Shown here piece by piece: positions 25,264 through 36,700 of a DNA stretch of 64,000 nucleotides. Positions within the stretch are counted from its first letter, which is position 1. The number at the start of each line of letters is the position of its first letter. The notes beneath the pieces were generated by a model, which made no database searches, had not been told where the DNA came from, and saw only the letters and a list, made by a program, of their open reading frames with translations. The translations under genes and the position numbers were made by a program. This DNA is from Pezicula radicicola (lineage: Eukaryota > Ascomycota > Leotiomycetes > Helotiales > Dermateaceae), in NCBI GenBank assembly GCA_003008705.1, contig PDUO01000027.1:780029-844028 (forward strand). Reading direction: 5' to 3'.

Positions 25264-25286
25264 ATGGGTTACTACGATGAAGATGG
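25259..25286 (+). other. hex1: Two in-phase alternative 5' splice sites in HEX1
   Basis: Donor 1 (CAAG|GTAAGA) starts at 25259 and donor 2 (GATG|GTATGT) at 25286. They are 27 bases apart and both leave phase 1, so either joins the acceptor at 25368 in the same frame. Only the distal donor keeps the ATG of MGYYDEDG. Confidence 0.6.
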
Positions 25287-26102
25287 TATGTAGCCAATGC
25301 GAGGCTTCATGACAACTGTTCGGGTCCACCAGAGCCCGGCCAATGGCTAATGTTTACATGTTTGACAGGTCACTACCACAGCTTCCGCCACGGAGCCCAT
25401 AAGGTAGCCGAGCGTATCCTTCATCCCATCCACGGCCACGGTCACTCAGCTCATCACTCTCATCACTCATCACACTCTTCTGCCTCTTCCCACCACTCTC
25501 AACCTTCCCACGCTGCTGTCGACCACGACGACATCGACATCCATATCAGCGCCGAAGCCCCAGCTCCTCGTCGTGCCATCGCTGCTGCCCCTATCACCAT
25601 GACTCCCCCCAACACCGTCACCGTTCCCACCCACCACATTCGCCTCGGCGATATCCTCATCCTGCAAGGTCGTCCTTGCCAGGTTATCCGCATCACCACC
25701 TCCTCTGCCACTGGCCAGCACCGCTACTTGGGTGTTGACCTCTTCACCAAGCAATTGCATGAGGAGTCTTCTTTCATCGCCAACCCCAGCCCTTCCGTCG
25801 TCGTTCAGACCATGTTGGCCCCTATCTTCAAGCAATACCGCGTTCTTGATCTCCAAGATGGTGTTGGTAAGTCTATCCTGTCCGTGTCTTACTGATCCAC
25901 TTTCTAACACGTTTTAGTCGTTGCAATGACCGAGACTGGTGATGTCAAGCAGGGTCTTCCCGTCATCGATCAATCCAACCTCTGGAGCCGTCTCACTGAG
26001 GCCTTCGAGAGTGGTCGTGGCAGTGTCAGAGTCTTGGTCATCAGTGACAATGGTCGTGAGCTCGCTGTTGACCTGAAGGTCATTCATGGTTCGCACTTGT
26101 AA
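25264..26102 (+). CDS. hex1: Woronin body major protein HEX1
   Basis: Exons 25264-25285, 25369-25866 and 25918-26102 give 234 residues from MGYYDEDG, the conserved family start. HEX1 self-assembles into the crystalline core of Woronin bodies, peroxisome-derived organelles that plug septal pores after wounding. Residues 8-97 are His/Ser-rich (HGHGHSAHHSHHSSHSS). Residues about 98-231 form the eIF5A-like fold (RLGDILILQGRPCQVIRI, YLGVDLFTKQLHEES, QYRVLDLQDG, VRVLVISDNGRELAVDLKV). The C-terminus is SHL, a variant of the usual SRL peroxisomal signal. The upstream frame stays open through 24104 (see separate entry), and an in-phase alternative donor at 25259 would remove this ATG. The CT-rich upstream region fits high expression. 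Confidence 0.95.
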
Positions 26103-26736
26103 ACTATTTTGCTTCTGCGTTCATGAACATACCTTTATGGTTGTCTTCCATATCTTCCACTTGGTTGATAATTTGCACATGGTTCGGATGGAGTTGGATT
26201 TTCATTTCGGGAAAATTTGAATAATGACAAACGGATACATGGTACATCCTCAGTTCCTGGTTTTCGCTTTTGAGACAATGTCCTCCCTGCTACCTTCTTT
26301 GATCGTTGGATCTCCACTGGGAGTATTTGACAGATCATTGAAAGCAGTCTTGGGAATTGGCGTCTCCCACTGTATCTGTAGATAGCACAATGAAAATAAG
26401 AAGCGATCCCCTTTACTCAAAGTCTTGGTCACGTCTTGGTCGTGTTAACTTTCGTGATAGTGTGGTAGGATATCTTTCTGGCACATGTTGCGAGGTGGTC
26501 TATTAGCGAGTTCCGAGCACCTTGAGAGCTACTCCGTTCCACCCGTTCCCAAATTTGGAAGCTCCCTCGCACATGCCACACCCCACACTCGCGCCGCGAT
26601 AGGACCTCCAACCCTCCAGCCCACCTCTAGGCGTGTACATCGACTACCTTCCCCCATTTCGCATTCAAGCCATACCCGTCTTACATCTGGAAACTACTCT
26701 TCTTTCTGCCTATATTCTGTTTATAAATCAGTCATC
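26103..26736. other. HEX1-bleomycin hydrolase intergenic region
   Basis: Contains the HEX1 3' UTR and the bleomycin hydrolase promoter. No gene recognised. The hydrolase frame extends upstream of its ATG to 26485, but that part has no family similarity. Confidence 0.5.
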
Positions 26737-28357
26737 ATGGGTGCGAACAATTCAACAGAAGCAGAGACTCATCTCCACGAGAAACTCGTTATCGAGCGAC
26801 TGAGAGCTATGGGGGTTAGAGATGATGCTGATAACGACTTTGTGCATGTGGAGAAGGGTGGTGCTGCTTATAGACACAAGCCGACGACTCTATCTTCTTC
26901 TAAGGTTGAGCGCTGGGAACAACAGTTACTTCAAGATCCGAAGAATAGGTTAGTTGCTTGTTCTACCTGTGGTAACTCAAGTCAACTCAGTGATGCGAGT
27001 GAAATGAGAACCCTAAATGATCCAAGTACAAACAAACCAATTATGCACACAGGCTAACATTCTCGATCCAAGACTTGCTCTCACTGCACTTAGTTCTGCA
27101 AACCCACAGACAGTTCTGACCTCCCGTTCCACCATTATCCACGATCCCCAAATCTTCAATGTCAAGATTCCATTTGAAGGCGCACCTATCACCAACCAGC
27201 GTTCATCCGGCCGCTGTTGGCTATTTGCATCTACCAATGTCTTCCGAGTAGCCCTGATGAAGCGACACAACCTTGCCAAATTCGAACTCTCCCAAGCCTA
27301 CCTATTCTTCTACGACAAGCTCGAAAAGGCAAACTACTTCCTCGAACAGATCCTGGACACCGCAGGGGAAAAGCTCGATAGTAGACTCGTACAAACACTC
27401 CTCGCAAGCCCAGTTGGTGATGGAGGACAATGGGATATGGTATACAATCTAGTCAACAAATATGGTCTTGTTCCTCAAGTGCTATACCCCGACAGCTTCA
27501 ATGCTCAATCTTCGTCAGCTATCAACAAGTTGATTACCACAAAACTTCGGGAAGATGCTCTTCAACTCCGTTCACTCGCAGAAGCTAAGTCATCCTCCAT
27601 TGCATCTATCAAGGAGAAAATGATAAAGGAGGTCCATCTCATTCTTACCCTCACTCTGGGACCTCCTCCAGGTCCCAACACCGAGTTCAAATGGTCCTAC
27701 CTTGATAAGAATAATGTTGCTTGCGAGCTCAAGACTACACCCGTAGCCTTCGCAAAGGAGCTTGAATCACCAAAAGCCATCCGTACTACCAATTCAACCG
27801 TCCACTCCATGTTCTCCCTCGTCAACGACCCCCGCAACCCTTACAACACCCTCCTTACCGTAAACAGGCTTGGCAACATCGTAGGCGGACGCGGTATCAC
27901 CTACGTCAACGTCCCCATGTCCACCATGAAATCCGCCGCAATCGGTATGCTCAAAGCCGGCCTCCCAATCTTCTTCGGCTGCGACGTAGGAAAATACTCC
28001 AACCGCTCAGGAATCATGGATCTCGATCTAATCGACTACGAACTTGGCTTCAACGTTCGTCTCGGTATGAAAAAAGCACAGAGACTCATGACTGGAGAGA
28101 GTGCCATGACGCATGCTATGGTACTTACAGCTGTCCATCTCGATGCGAATGGAAACCCGGTTCGATGGAGGGTGCAGAATTCTTGGGGGGAGGCTGCTGG
28201 TGAGGAGGGTTGGTTTGTTATGAGTGATGAGTGGATGGATGAGTTTACTTATCAGGTTGTTGTTGAGCCGAGGTTTGTACCTAAGGATGTTAGGGATGTG
28301 TTGAATACTACGCCTAGTGTTTTACCGCTCTGGGATCCTATGGGTGCTTTAGCTTAG
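26737..28357 (+). CDS. BLH1: Bleomycin hydrolase (C1B cysteine protease)
   Basis: Exons 26737-26948 and 27073-28357 give 498 residues. The intron (GTTAGT donor, GGCTAAC branch, ATCCAAG acceptor) joins DPKN to RLALTALSSANP as in the family. A cytosolic papain-fold aminopeptidase that forms a hexameric barrel and also hydrolyses homocysteine thiolactone. The catalytic triad is complete: Cys119 in GRCWLFAS, His418 in MTHAMVLT, Asn440 in QNSWGE. The N-terminal MGANNST could carry a myristoylation-type glycine. The family's self-processing C-terminus ends here as LWDPMGALA. Length is typical, there is one intron, and no disruption. Confidence 0.95.
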
Positions 28358-29174
28358 GGGGGGTTAGGAGGAATGTGGTGTGGGGTGGGTGGCTAGGGGT
28401 TATGGGTTTATGAGGTTATGAGGTTATGAGGTGTTGGTTGACCTTTTGGTAGTAGATATCTTTGCGGGGGTTCAACTTTAGCTTTGTTTGCTGTTTATAC
28501 TCTTTTCTTTCGAGTTTTGAGTATTTCTTTTAGGATATGAAGATAGCTGAGATGCTAGAGAGACAATTTAAATGATAAATTCTTGATAATCTAACCTCTA
28601 CCAAATAAGTAAACAAAACGACGTGACCGAACAACAACTCTCACTAAAATTCTAGTGAAATGACGAAGTAGGCTAGAAGTATCTTCTGCTTAAATTACTT
28701 GTCAGAGATTAGAAGTGTCACTAGTGGTGGCTTAAACGTTAGTTCCCTCCTTCTCAAGAATAAAGAATCTATTCTCTAAAAACTTCAGAGCGGTGGAAAA
28801 CCTTATAACTATTTGCTCTTAGCGCTATACGAAGAATATAACAAGAGTAGATATAGTATCATTCAACACTTCTCCTTCTAGGGTTTCCGAGATATTTAAC
28901 TACGACTGATACTACGCTGTCTACTTGTAAGTAGTTTGTTGAACTTGGTGAAGGTAGGTAGGTAGGTGGGTAGGTAGGTGGTTGATTTTATGTTTGTTCT
29001 GTCCTTTTCTGTTTTGATTTATTTGAGTTTTTGGAAAGTTTAGGTTGGGAGTTTAGTTATTGTGGTGGTTTGTTTGTCTGTGGTATGGTGGGTGGTATTA
29101 TATGGGGAGGAGGTTTTGGGATGGATGGGAGGGGAGAGGGTTGGTGTTGGGGGGTATTGTTTTGTTTTGTTTGA
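28358..29174. other. Intergenic with short GGTA tracts
   Basis: Has G-rich and GGTAGGT-rich repeats (28953-28981) leading into the minisatellite. 28560-28930 is AT-rich and RIP-like. No gene. Confidence 0.5.
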
Positions 29175-29364
29175 TGTGGTTGTGTGGTTGTGTGGTTGTG
29201 TGGTTGTGTGGTTGTGTGGTTGTGTGGTTGTGTGGTTGTGTGGTTGTGTGGTTGTGTGGTTGTGTGGTTNTGTGGTTGTGTGGTTGTGTGGTTGTGTGGT
29301 TGTGTGGTTGTGTGGTTGTGTGGTTGTGTGGTTGTGTGGTTGTGTGGTTGTGTGGTTGTGTGGT
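29175..29364. repeat. 8-bp minisatellite, unit TGTGGTTG
   Basis: About 24 near-perfect copies in 190 bases. The single ambiguous base in the window (N at 29270) falls inside, so the assembled copy number may not be exact. All three plus frames are open through it (VWLCGCV repeats) purely because the unit lacks stops. Confidence 0.95.
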
Positions 29365-31103
29365 TTTATTTGGGGGTTGAGTTTGGTTGTTGGGGGGGGG
29401 GGGTTCTTATTATGATTTTTATTGTGATGTCGTGATATGATATGCCTATTTAGTTGATTTGTTTAATTCGTTGAGGGTGATGTATGTATGTATGGGATGG
29501 GATATAGTATGTCTTAGTTGTCTTGAGGAATGGTTTTGAAGAATTTTTTTATTGTCTTGTGGTTTAGATTGGGAAAGTGAGAGTTTCTTCTTTTTCTCTT
29601 GTATGTCTTTAAGATGGGATGTGGGATATGGTGGGTGGTTTTTTGATGTTGATGTGTAGCCCTGTTGTAAGATGGTAGCTATTATCTGCTGGATGCTGGG
29701 TTTGAGGTCGTTGGTGGGGGTTTTCTTGTTTGTAATTGCAATACACCACTTTGGGAGGATCTTTGTAGAAGGCATGATTTGAAAAAGAAAAAAAGTCTCG
29801 ATGGTTCTTGTATTTGTGAGGTGTGAGGGATTAGAAATTATAGACTTCTAGATGGGACAACTGGGTATTTATTATACATCAGAGTGCTCTTTCCAGTGCT
29901 CTTTTAAGTACCCTTGTTTCCCATGTATCCATAGTCCTTAACATTAAAGATATCATTTCAGTGTCCCAGCTCTTGAACTCGTCACTTTCAAATATCTAAT
30001 GCCTGCTGGGGTATGAGGAACTATGGCTTTCTGATGTCGTGTTGTATGGAATGGCAAATGGTTTTGGGGATATTGATTGATGTATTTTGACTTGTATGAT
30101 AGTGAATCAATTTGTTAGTTTAACTGGAAAAAGGCTAAAGAAAGAAAGTCACCTTTAACCCTTTCTTCTATTTAAGGCACTTGTTCGTGCTAATCTTGCT
30201 TGAATATTTGAGTTGTTTCAAGTAATGTGTCCATTCTGTCTATCGAAATTGTGTTCATTCTGTTCATTGAAATTGACAACTGTGATAATACCAAGCCCAT
30301 TTCAGATCCTCCTAGGTCACGAATTTACGCGTTTTATATGTGTAATTTCAGCTCAGGCTAATTTTTCTTAGTATCTTCGTTGGTAGGAATGATCTGTAAC
30401 CAATTTGTGCAAGTAGTATTGCTCTTGAAACTGCGACTGAAGTAAGGTGTTAAGTTAGTTATGATCTGGCATTAGGGTCGTCATGACTAATTTTCTATCT
30501 TCCAAGGTGGATGCATGTACTAGGCAGATTAATCACTGTATAAATGAAGTGTTGAAGAATAAAACATGCCTACATAACTTAATTACCATATCTCTTCCTT
30601 GAAAAAGTTAACAGATGTCTTAATCCTCGGGTTACGGCTTCTAGTACATACTCTCCTCGCTGACATGTACGCAACTGCTTTTCACTGTCTCATTTAACTC
30701 CTTCACCCTTTTCATTGCCTCTTGTATTTTTGAGTTTTTAACGCCTTGAAGGCTTGTTTTTGCATTCTCGGGGTAAGATATTCATTAGTACTCTTTTTTT
30801 ATAGATATGAATTGGAATTGGATGGAAAGACCCTAGTAGCCCTTAGTAAAGTAGTATTTGATTAGGGTTAGATATAGAAGTACTGCGGTGTATATGTCAA
30901 CCAAGGGCTCTTAAGCGACTTAATCATCTTTTGCTCCTCAATTTGAGGATGTTGATTAACTAAAAGTCTATTAATAATATTTTCAAGATTATTCGTGACA
31001 AGCTGTGATACAAAACTCATTCCCTCTAGCACAGATGTATGGAGGTTTATATCCTCTGTAGCAGTGTATTTAGGTCAATCTCTCATCGAGAAATTATTTA
31101 CAA
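29365..31103. other. Intergenic, no supported gene
   Basis: A 109-codon minus-strand frame (29446-29775) is Lys/Ser/His-rich without domains, and I do not call it. The rest is AT-rich with scattered stops. Confidence 0.45.
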
Positions 31104-31439
31104 TTAGGTAGGTATAATACCTTTAAGGATACCATGACCCCGCCCAAAACCATCGGGGCATGATTTGTAGGATCGAATACGGTAACAGCATCCATCATAG
31201 TTGAGAAATTGTAAGTTGTTTTGATAATTCTGTTGACTGCATCCTAGTAAGTCTTCTTTTGTCTGTCCTGAAGATCCCGTATAAGTGTATTGCAATTGCT
31301 GATAGTTCTTCTTTGCTTCCTCGGCCGCCTTAATCACCTCTGCAGAGGTTGCTTCGCATTCTCTTTTGGCTAGTTTGGATTTGATATCTTTGTCTTTATC
31401 ATTGTCATCTAAAACTTGCTGCCATGCAAGCCCCCACAA
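31104..31439 (-). CDS. Hypothetical small protein, 111 residues
   Basis: I do not recognise this gene. The frame begins MWGLAWQQVLDD, has a charged helical middle (SAEVIKAAEEAKKNYQQL) and ends in a Cys-containing segment (YDGCCYRIRSYKSCPDGFGRGHG). There is no signal peptide or membrane segment. The codon pattern reads more like real coding than surrounding frames, but no splice partner or promoter is clear. It could be a short gene, a fragment of a decayed gene, or chance. Confidence 0.3.
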   Translation of the reverse strand: MWGLAWQQVLDDNDKDKDIKSKLAKRECEATSAEVIKAAEEAKKNYQQLQYTYTGSSGQTKEDLLGCSQQNYQNNLQFLNYDGCCYRIRSYKSCPDGFGRGHGILKGIIPT

Positions 31440-32034
31440 GTTGGGCTCGTTTTACAATGCTTAACGTGCTTTAATTGGTAATCGGACAATCCTTGAGTTG
31501 ATGACCGGGTCTATGAATACTATCAACACCTCGTCAGTATTCCGTTGCAACTTGGGCGATCGATCAATGCAATAAAAGACGTCTCATGGGGTGGATTATT
31601 GATACTAGGATCATATTTATATAAACTACATTCCCATCGAAAATACCTATGTATTCTTTAAGGTTGCTTTATCTGTCTATCAAGGTAGATTTAATCCTTT
31701 CTAACATTATTTTGCCCGCTTGAGCTGTATCGTGCGTTGAGTTTTGTATACGTTGATACATAAATATTGGAAGTGGAAATGAGAAAGAAAGGTCTTGGAG
31801 AGATGGGTTTGGAGAGATGGGAGAGAAGATGGAAGAGGAAAGATAGTTAAGCGAGAGGAGGTTGAGTTTTATCTTTATAGTTATTGTTAGGTCACTTAAG
31901 TCAATCAACTTGCTTAAGTCTAGTTCTGTTACTTAAATCAAGCCAAGGAAGGTTACTCATTGCTCACACCTTAATGACAGACCTTGAACTTTAAACCAAA
32001 CCTCAAATTCCAAATCCAATCTAGATACCCAAAC
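31440..32034. other. Intergenic, no gene recognised
   Basis: AT-rich DNA with a purine-rich stretch near 31760-31870 leading into the second minisatellite. Confidence 0.45.
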
Positions 32035-32141
32035 TAACTCACTAACTCACTAACTCACTACCTCACTACCTCACTACCTCACTACCTCACTACCTCACTA
32101 CCTCACTACCTCACTACCTCACTACCTCACTACCTCACTAA
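32035..32141. repeat. 8-bp minisatellite, unit CTCACTAC
   Basis: About 13 copies; the first two or three read CTCACTAA. It is followed at once by two copies of a 22-mer-like block (ACCCACCCTCAAGTCACTA and a variant) up to about 32187. Confidence 0.95.
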
Positions 32142-32219
32142 CCCACCCTCAAGTCACTACCTCACTGACCCACCCTCAAGTCACTAAGACTCTCATAAAA
32201 GCCAAATCTAACATCTATC

Positions 32220-33340
32220 TCAGCCTTCTCAAGCACAGCTCATACCTACCTACTCTATTACAACCTAACATACAACGTGCCGAACCTAATACCCACTTCC
32301 CTACATATCCTTCCCCTATAGAACTCCGCAAAAGGAAAAAAAGGGGTCTTCAGGCTTCAAGGTCTTCGGCGTCTTCGAGGCTTTGGTTCTTATGTACAAG
32401 ATCGGGAACCGGGCCCCCCAAGACAAGAATGACAGTAAAAGGGTATCGAAACTTGAAAGCCTAATGTAATTTCTATCTTTTTTAAAAAAAAATAGTAGTA
32501 TGGTTTATTATAAGTTTGCTGCCTAATGTTAAGCTAATGAACTTGATACCCGTTTCTCCACTTGTCCTTCCTCTATGGTACTTCTATTAAAATAAAGAGT
32601 GTTTAGGCTCTTTAGTGTCGTTAGGGTCTTTGGACTTATGGAAAAGTTGGTAACTAGGCTGTAATAGGAAAGACAATAACAGGATATCAAAAGCCTGATG
32701 GAATTTATTTCTGGGCCTTCTTGGGTATGTATTGTAGGTAGTTTTTTTAAATTTTTTTTTTTAAAATTAACCCAACGAGTATAATATCCAAGTAACCTAA
32801 TGCCCACTTGTCTTTCCAGGTTTTCCTAAAACTGAAGGGTCTCCAGGGTCTTTAGTATCTTCGGAGATTTTAATCCTAGGTACAAGTACTAGCTTATCAT
32901 AAGAAAGACAAATCAGAGAAGACTAGACGCCTAACAAAATATCTACCCCGGGCTTCTTAGGGTTGTATCAAAGTCCAGTACAAATTTACAACTCAACCCA
33001 AGATACAACCAAACGAGCCTAATACCCACTTACGCACTTGTCCTTCCTAGAGTCCCTTCAAAAAACAAGGTCTCCTTAGGGTATTGTAATTTATATACAA
33101 GTCGGTAACCGGGAGGTAACAAGAAAAACAAATCAGAGAAGACAAAAAGCCAAATACAATATCCATCTCAGACTACTCAGGGTTGTATTATAGTACATTA
33201 CAACTCAACCCAATGTACAACCCAATGTACTCCGTACAACCCAACGAACCCAATACCCACTTGTTCTACCCCTGTAATATACTATATCAATAAAAACAAA
33301 GGGGGTCTTTCTCCAGGGTCTTTGTGGATTTTTCATCACG
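32220..33340. repeat. Tandem array of five diverged 220-256-bp units
   Basis: Anchors matching AATACCCACTT recur at about 32287, 32544, 32799, 33021 and 33251. In most units the same order follows: CTTGTCCTTCCT, an A-rich run, GGGTCTTCAGGGTCTTT-like, TACAAG, an AACCGGG-like block, AAGACAA, AAGCCTAA, ATATCTATCTC and CTTCTTAGGGTTGTAT. Units are diverged, some clearly with C-to-T changes. No coding frame is shared between units. Confidence 0.75.
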
Positions 33341-36300
33341 GGCCGCTCCTCGCTCCTTGCTCTGATGACCCTACCACCTGGTCTGGCCTCGCTGACACAA
33401 TCTAGCCTGAATAATTTTACTTGTATCCTTACTAACTTCAAGCCACAGTATAGTACGGAGCTATTGTACAGAGCTACTGTACAGCTACTGTACAGCTACT
33501 GTACAAACGTTTACTTAAGGCGTCAGCGCCCTGAATACTACTTGCGCAAGCGTATCTACAGTAAGCGTATGTAAGCGCTTTCAACCGCTTGTAAAGCTAG
33601 TAACGCAAGGTAGGTACACTACATGAACGATATCTTGTGCTTTTTTTGTACTTTAACTTTGTACTCAGGTACCCGTTTGATGGTGATTGGTACTTGGTCG
33701 GTACTTGGTTTGGGGGTGAGGGGTTGTACTGTACTCGGTGTGATGTGGTGGTTGTAAATTGTGGGAGTGGAAGTGCGTGCATGTGATGATGGCTTTGATT
33801 GTGGGTTTTGGGCTGGAGGGTTTAGACGGCTTAGAAGATTTTAAAGGGGTTTGAGGGTTTAAAGGGCTTGATGGGCTTGATTGTGTGTGTTTAAAGGCAT
33901 AATGGTAGGGCAGCCGCTGGGCGCGATGGAAGCGGTGGAAGGGAGTGAAAGGAGTTCTGGTGATTGATGCACGTAAATTAGGTGAGATTCCAAGGAAGTC
34001 AGATGCTCAAGAAAGTGTGATATTCAGGACATTAGATACTCATGAGGTGCGATACTCAAAAGTCTAAACAATTAGGGCCCTTTACGTCTGACCTCATCTT
34101 TTTATTAACGTCTAGCCAAATGGCGGAAGACAATGTGATGAGAGACACTTGTCAATTCACCGACTCGAATATTACTCAAATCCAGTCAGTTACTCGGGTC
34201 AAGTCAGCTACCCAAAATATTGAGTATCAACCGGCGGTGTCCACCGTTTCTTTCACGAAAGGGAATGTTCTACAGAAAAGTGAATAATTCTCCGAAGCCT
34301 TAAAAGAAACAATTCGAATGACGGAAAGGATAAAAAGTCACCGCAGAGTCAACAACAAGGGTATTGCTTGTTGAAAGTGCAAATCACCCACTCATCTTTT
34401 GCCAGAGCTCCAACTGAACTCCCCACTTGGCTTCATTCGTCGTCGCGTCTCGACTCTCTTCTCTTCACCGACGGCACCTACTTATGTACCCTAAGCACCT
34501 AATGCTTAGCATGCATGCCCAGAGACAAATTTCGTACTGTACGCATTACGGAAGCGCTGCACGATTTGACAGCGGCAATCTCGCTCGACTGGCCAGTGCC
34601 GACTCTGCATTCAGTCCGAGTAGCTTCAATTGTCTAGTGCATGCTACTAGTACAGTACTCGTAGTCCGTCAGTTCTTAACAATGCAAGACTTCGACAAAG
34701 GAAAGGGTATGCTTGCTGTTGAAGCCCTACTCGAGTATGTGTACATCGCTAGTCGGTTGGGATAGAGTTGGGCGAGAATTGGTTGGTGTGCACTGCTCGG
34801 AGAGAGGACTGTTCGGAAGGGAAGGAAGGGAATCCTTGCTTTGCCATTTTTGCCGTCGTGCGAGGGTAAACATCGAATGTTCTGAGAAGAGAATGGGATA
34901 CAATAGCGAATAGGTAATAATGCTTCGTACAGAGAGTATTGATTATTGACCGACTACTCGAGTTGGGCAGCGAATGATGTGACCAGCAAAACCTTGTGGA
35001 TTAGATTGCAGATGAAATACTGTTTTTGGTCGAGTCTGCACCTGTCCTGTGGCAGTACAGATTTAGTATGTAGATGAGTACCGTAGATCCGCCAAAACAT
35101 CGAATCGTACTCGAGTATGCAAGATGCAAGAGTGGCTCGAGAGAGGCAAGCGAGACAAGCAAGGCCAAGTTGCAAGAAAGCGTATCGAGTGATTTTTATT
35201 ATTGTTGTCAGATCTGCTTTTCTTTGCTTCTTCTTGGTCTCTTCGTCTTCTTTTGTTCAGGGCGAGACCTGTCACTGGATGCACGGCGTTAGTTGAGGAT
35301 GGGGGATGCTGGGGGATGCTGGATAGGTCGAATGCATGTCAAGTGTCAGATGGTTTGGCATGCGAGGGCGCAAGGCGAAAGAACACACTCATAAACTTTT
35401 GAGGTGCGCACTGTATGTAGGGAGGAGACGGGAAAGCTTATTGATGATGTCATTGAGGGTATTTTGTATATGTTGTGATCATAGAACCGCGGTGATAATT
35501 GTTGCCTCCATTATTTGGCAACGTTGATAGCTGTGAGTCGAGGATGTGTTTGCCTCTGCGCCCTCCCGTACGGAGTATGATGATAGCGTACGGAGTACCA
35601 CAGAATTGGATCCAAATCGTCAAGTACCGGTATAACATAACCCCACTGTTCACTGCCCCAATCCCATACCAGAGAACTCGACTCAAACCACAGCATCGGC
35701 AATTATTGGTTTCTCACCGAGTACTGTACTCGAGTATTATTGCCCGTGGTGTCCGAGGGTCCCCCATATTCTCTTCTGAACCTTTGCACGGTTTGCTATG
35801 GTTCTTGACGATCCTACGCTACGCTACGCTACGGTGCTTCCCCTAGCTGCTGTTTCCTCGGCCTTCTTGGCTGGGCAATGCCATGGCTGCATGAATGTAG
35901 CACCTACCATATATTATTCCCTCCACATGCTGAGCAGTTCTCACCCAAAAGCCACTACTACATAGTACAAGCACAAACCTCCACCGTAGCAGGGCAATGA
36001 AGAGGGTCAGAAGGATGAGAACTGTGAAGTGACCTGACGTTGAGCATCTCCAACTAACCACTTGAACTCTCAATTTGAATCCGGAGGGCTGTATGGAGTT
36101 TTCGGGGGGCGCCGGACTGGGGGTCACTGGGTTTGAGTGCTGCGCCAAACAAGACCCTCTTGGGCTGTGGTATTTTGACAATGGCGCCAGACCAATGAAG
36201 CCAAAAAGCCCAATTGTTTTTTGCTAGTTGAAGGGCGGCTCTCAAACAGGGGCAGCTTGACTTAGGTTTTACGCTGGTCGCAACATTGATCCGGCGACGA

Positions 36301-36700
36301 CAACCATAGGGACTCGCTGAGGGCAAAAAAACAAAAAAAGAGTCATCCAATTCAAGAGTGATTCAAATCTCCTGAGTTAGTCAAATTACGTGGATTAACT
36401 CAAATTAAGTGCAAGATACCTATTGTGGTCCTTTGTGAACCAGGTTTCTCAAACTCCAATTTCCATGGCGACGATGGGGACAACAGCACCACGATGGAAA
36501 AGGAAGCTGTCGAGTTGATAGTGAAGGTATAGTGTAGAAATTATAGGTTCGCTTCCAGTGCGCACTCCGGCTGCGAAGACCCTGTCACAGTGACTTTTTC
36601 ATCGCCTCTCCCTGCGCCTTAAACGTCATATTTCCCCATTCCTAGGGAGACCATCATCAGCACCACAGACCAAGAGCCTCGAAAGTCGAAACTCCTCCTC
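33341..36700. other. Long gene-poor stretch with short palindromic repeats
   Basis: No supported gene. Contains three tandem CTACTGTACAG copies (about 33473-33507), three exact TACTCGAGTA palindromes (34728, 35108, 35727), two GTACGGAGTA copies (35568, 35588) and a CTACG tandem (about 35814-35833). Frames up to 115 codons have no domain or splice signals. Confidence 0.5.

Noticed and set aside
25470..25910. 146-codon minus-strand frame over HEX1
   Set aside because: Antisense of the His/Ser-rich HEX1 exon; no family features.
29060..29435. Three overlapping 83-117-codon plus-strand frames rich in Val-Trp-Leu-Cys-Gly
   Set aside because: They are translations of the TGTGGTTG minisatellite; every frame is open because the unit has no stop.
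29446..29775. 109-codon minus-strand frame starting MPSTKILPKW
   Set aside because: Low complexity, no domains, no splice or promoter support, inside a repeat-rich gap.
34427..34765. 112-codon plus-strand frame
   Set aside because: No similarity recognised, no expression signals, and overlaps short palindromic repeats.
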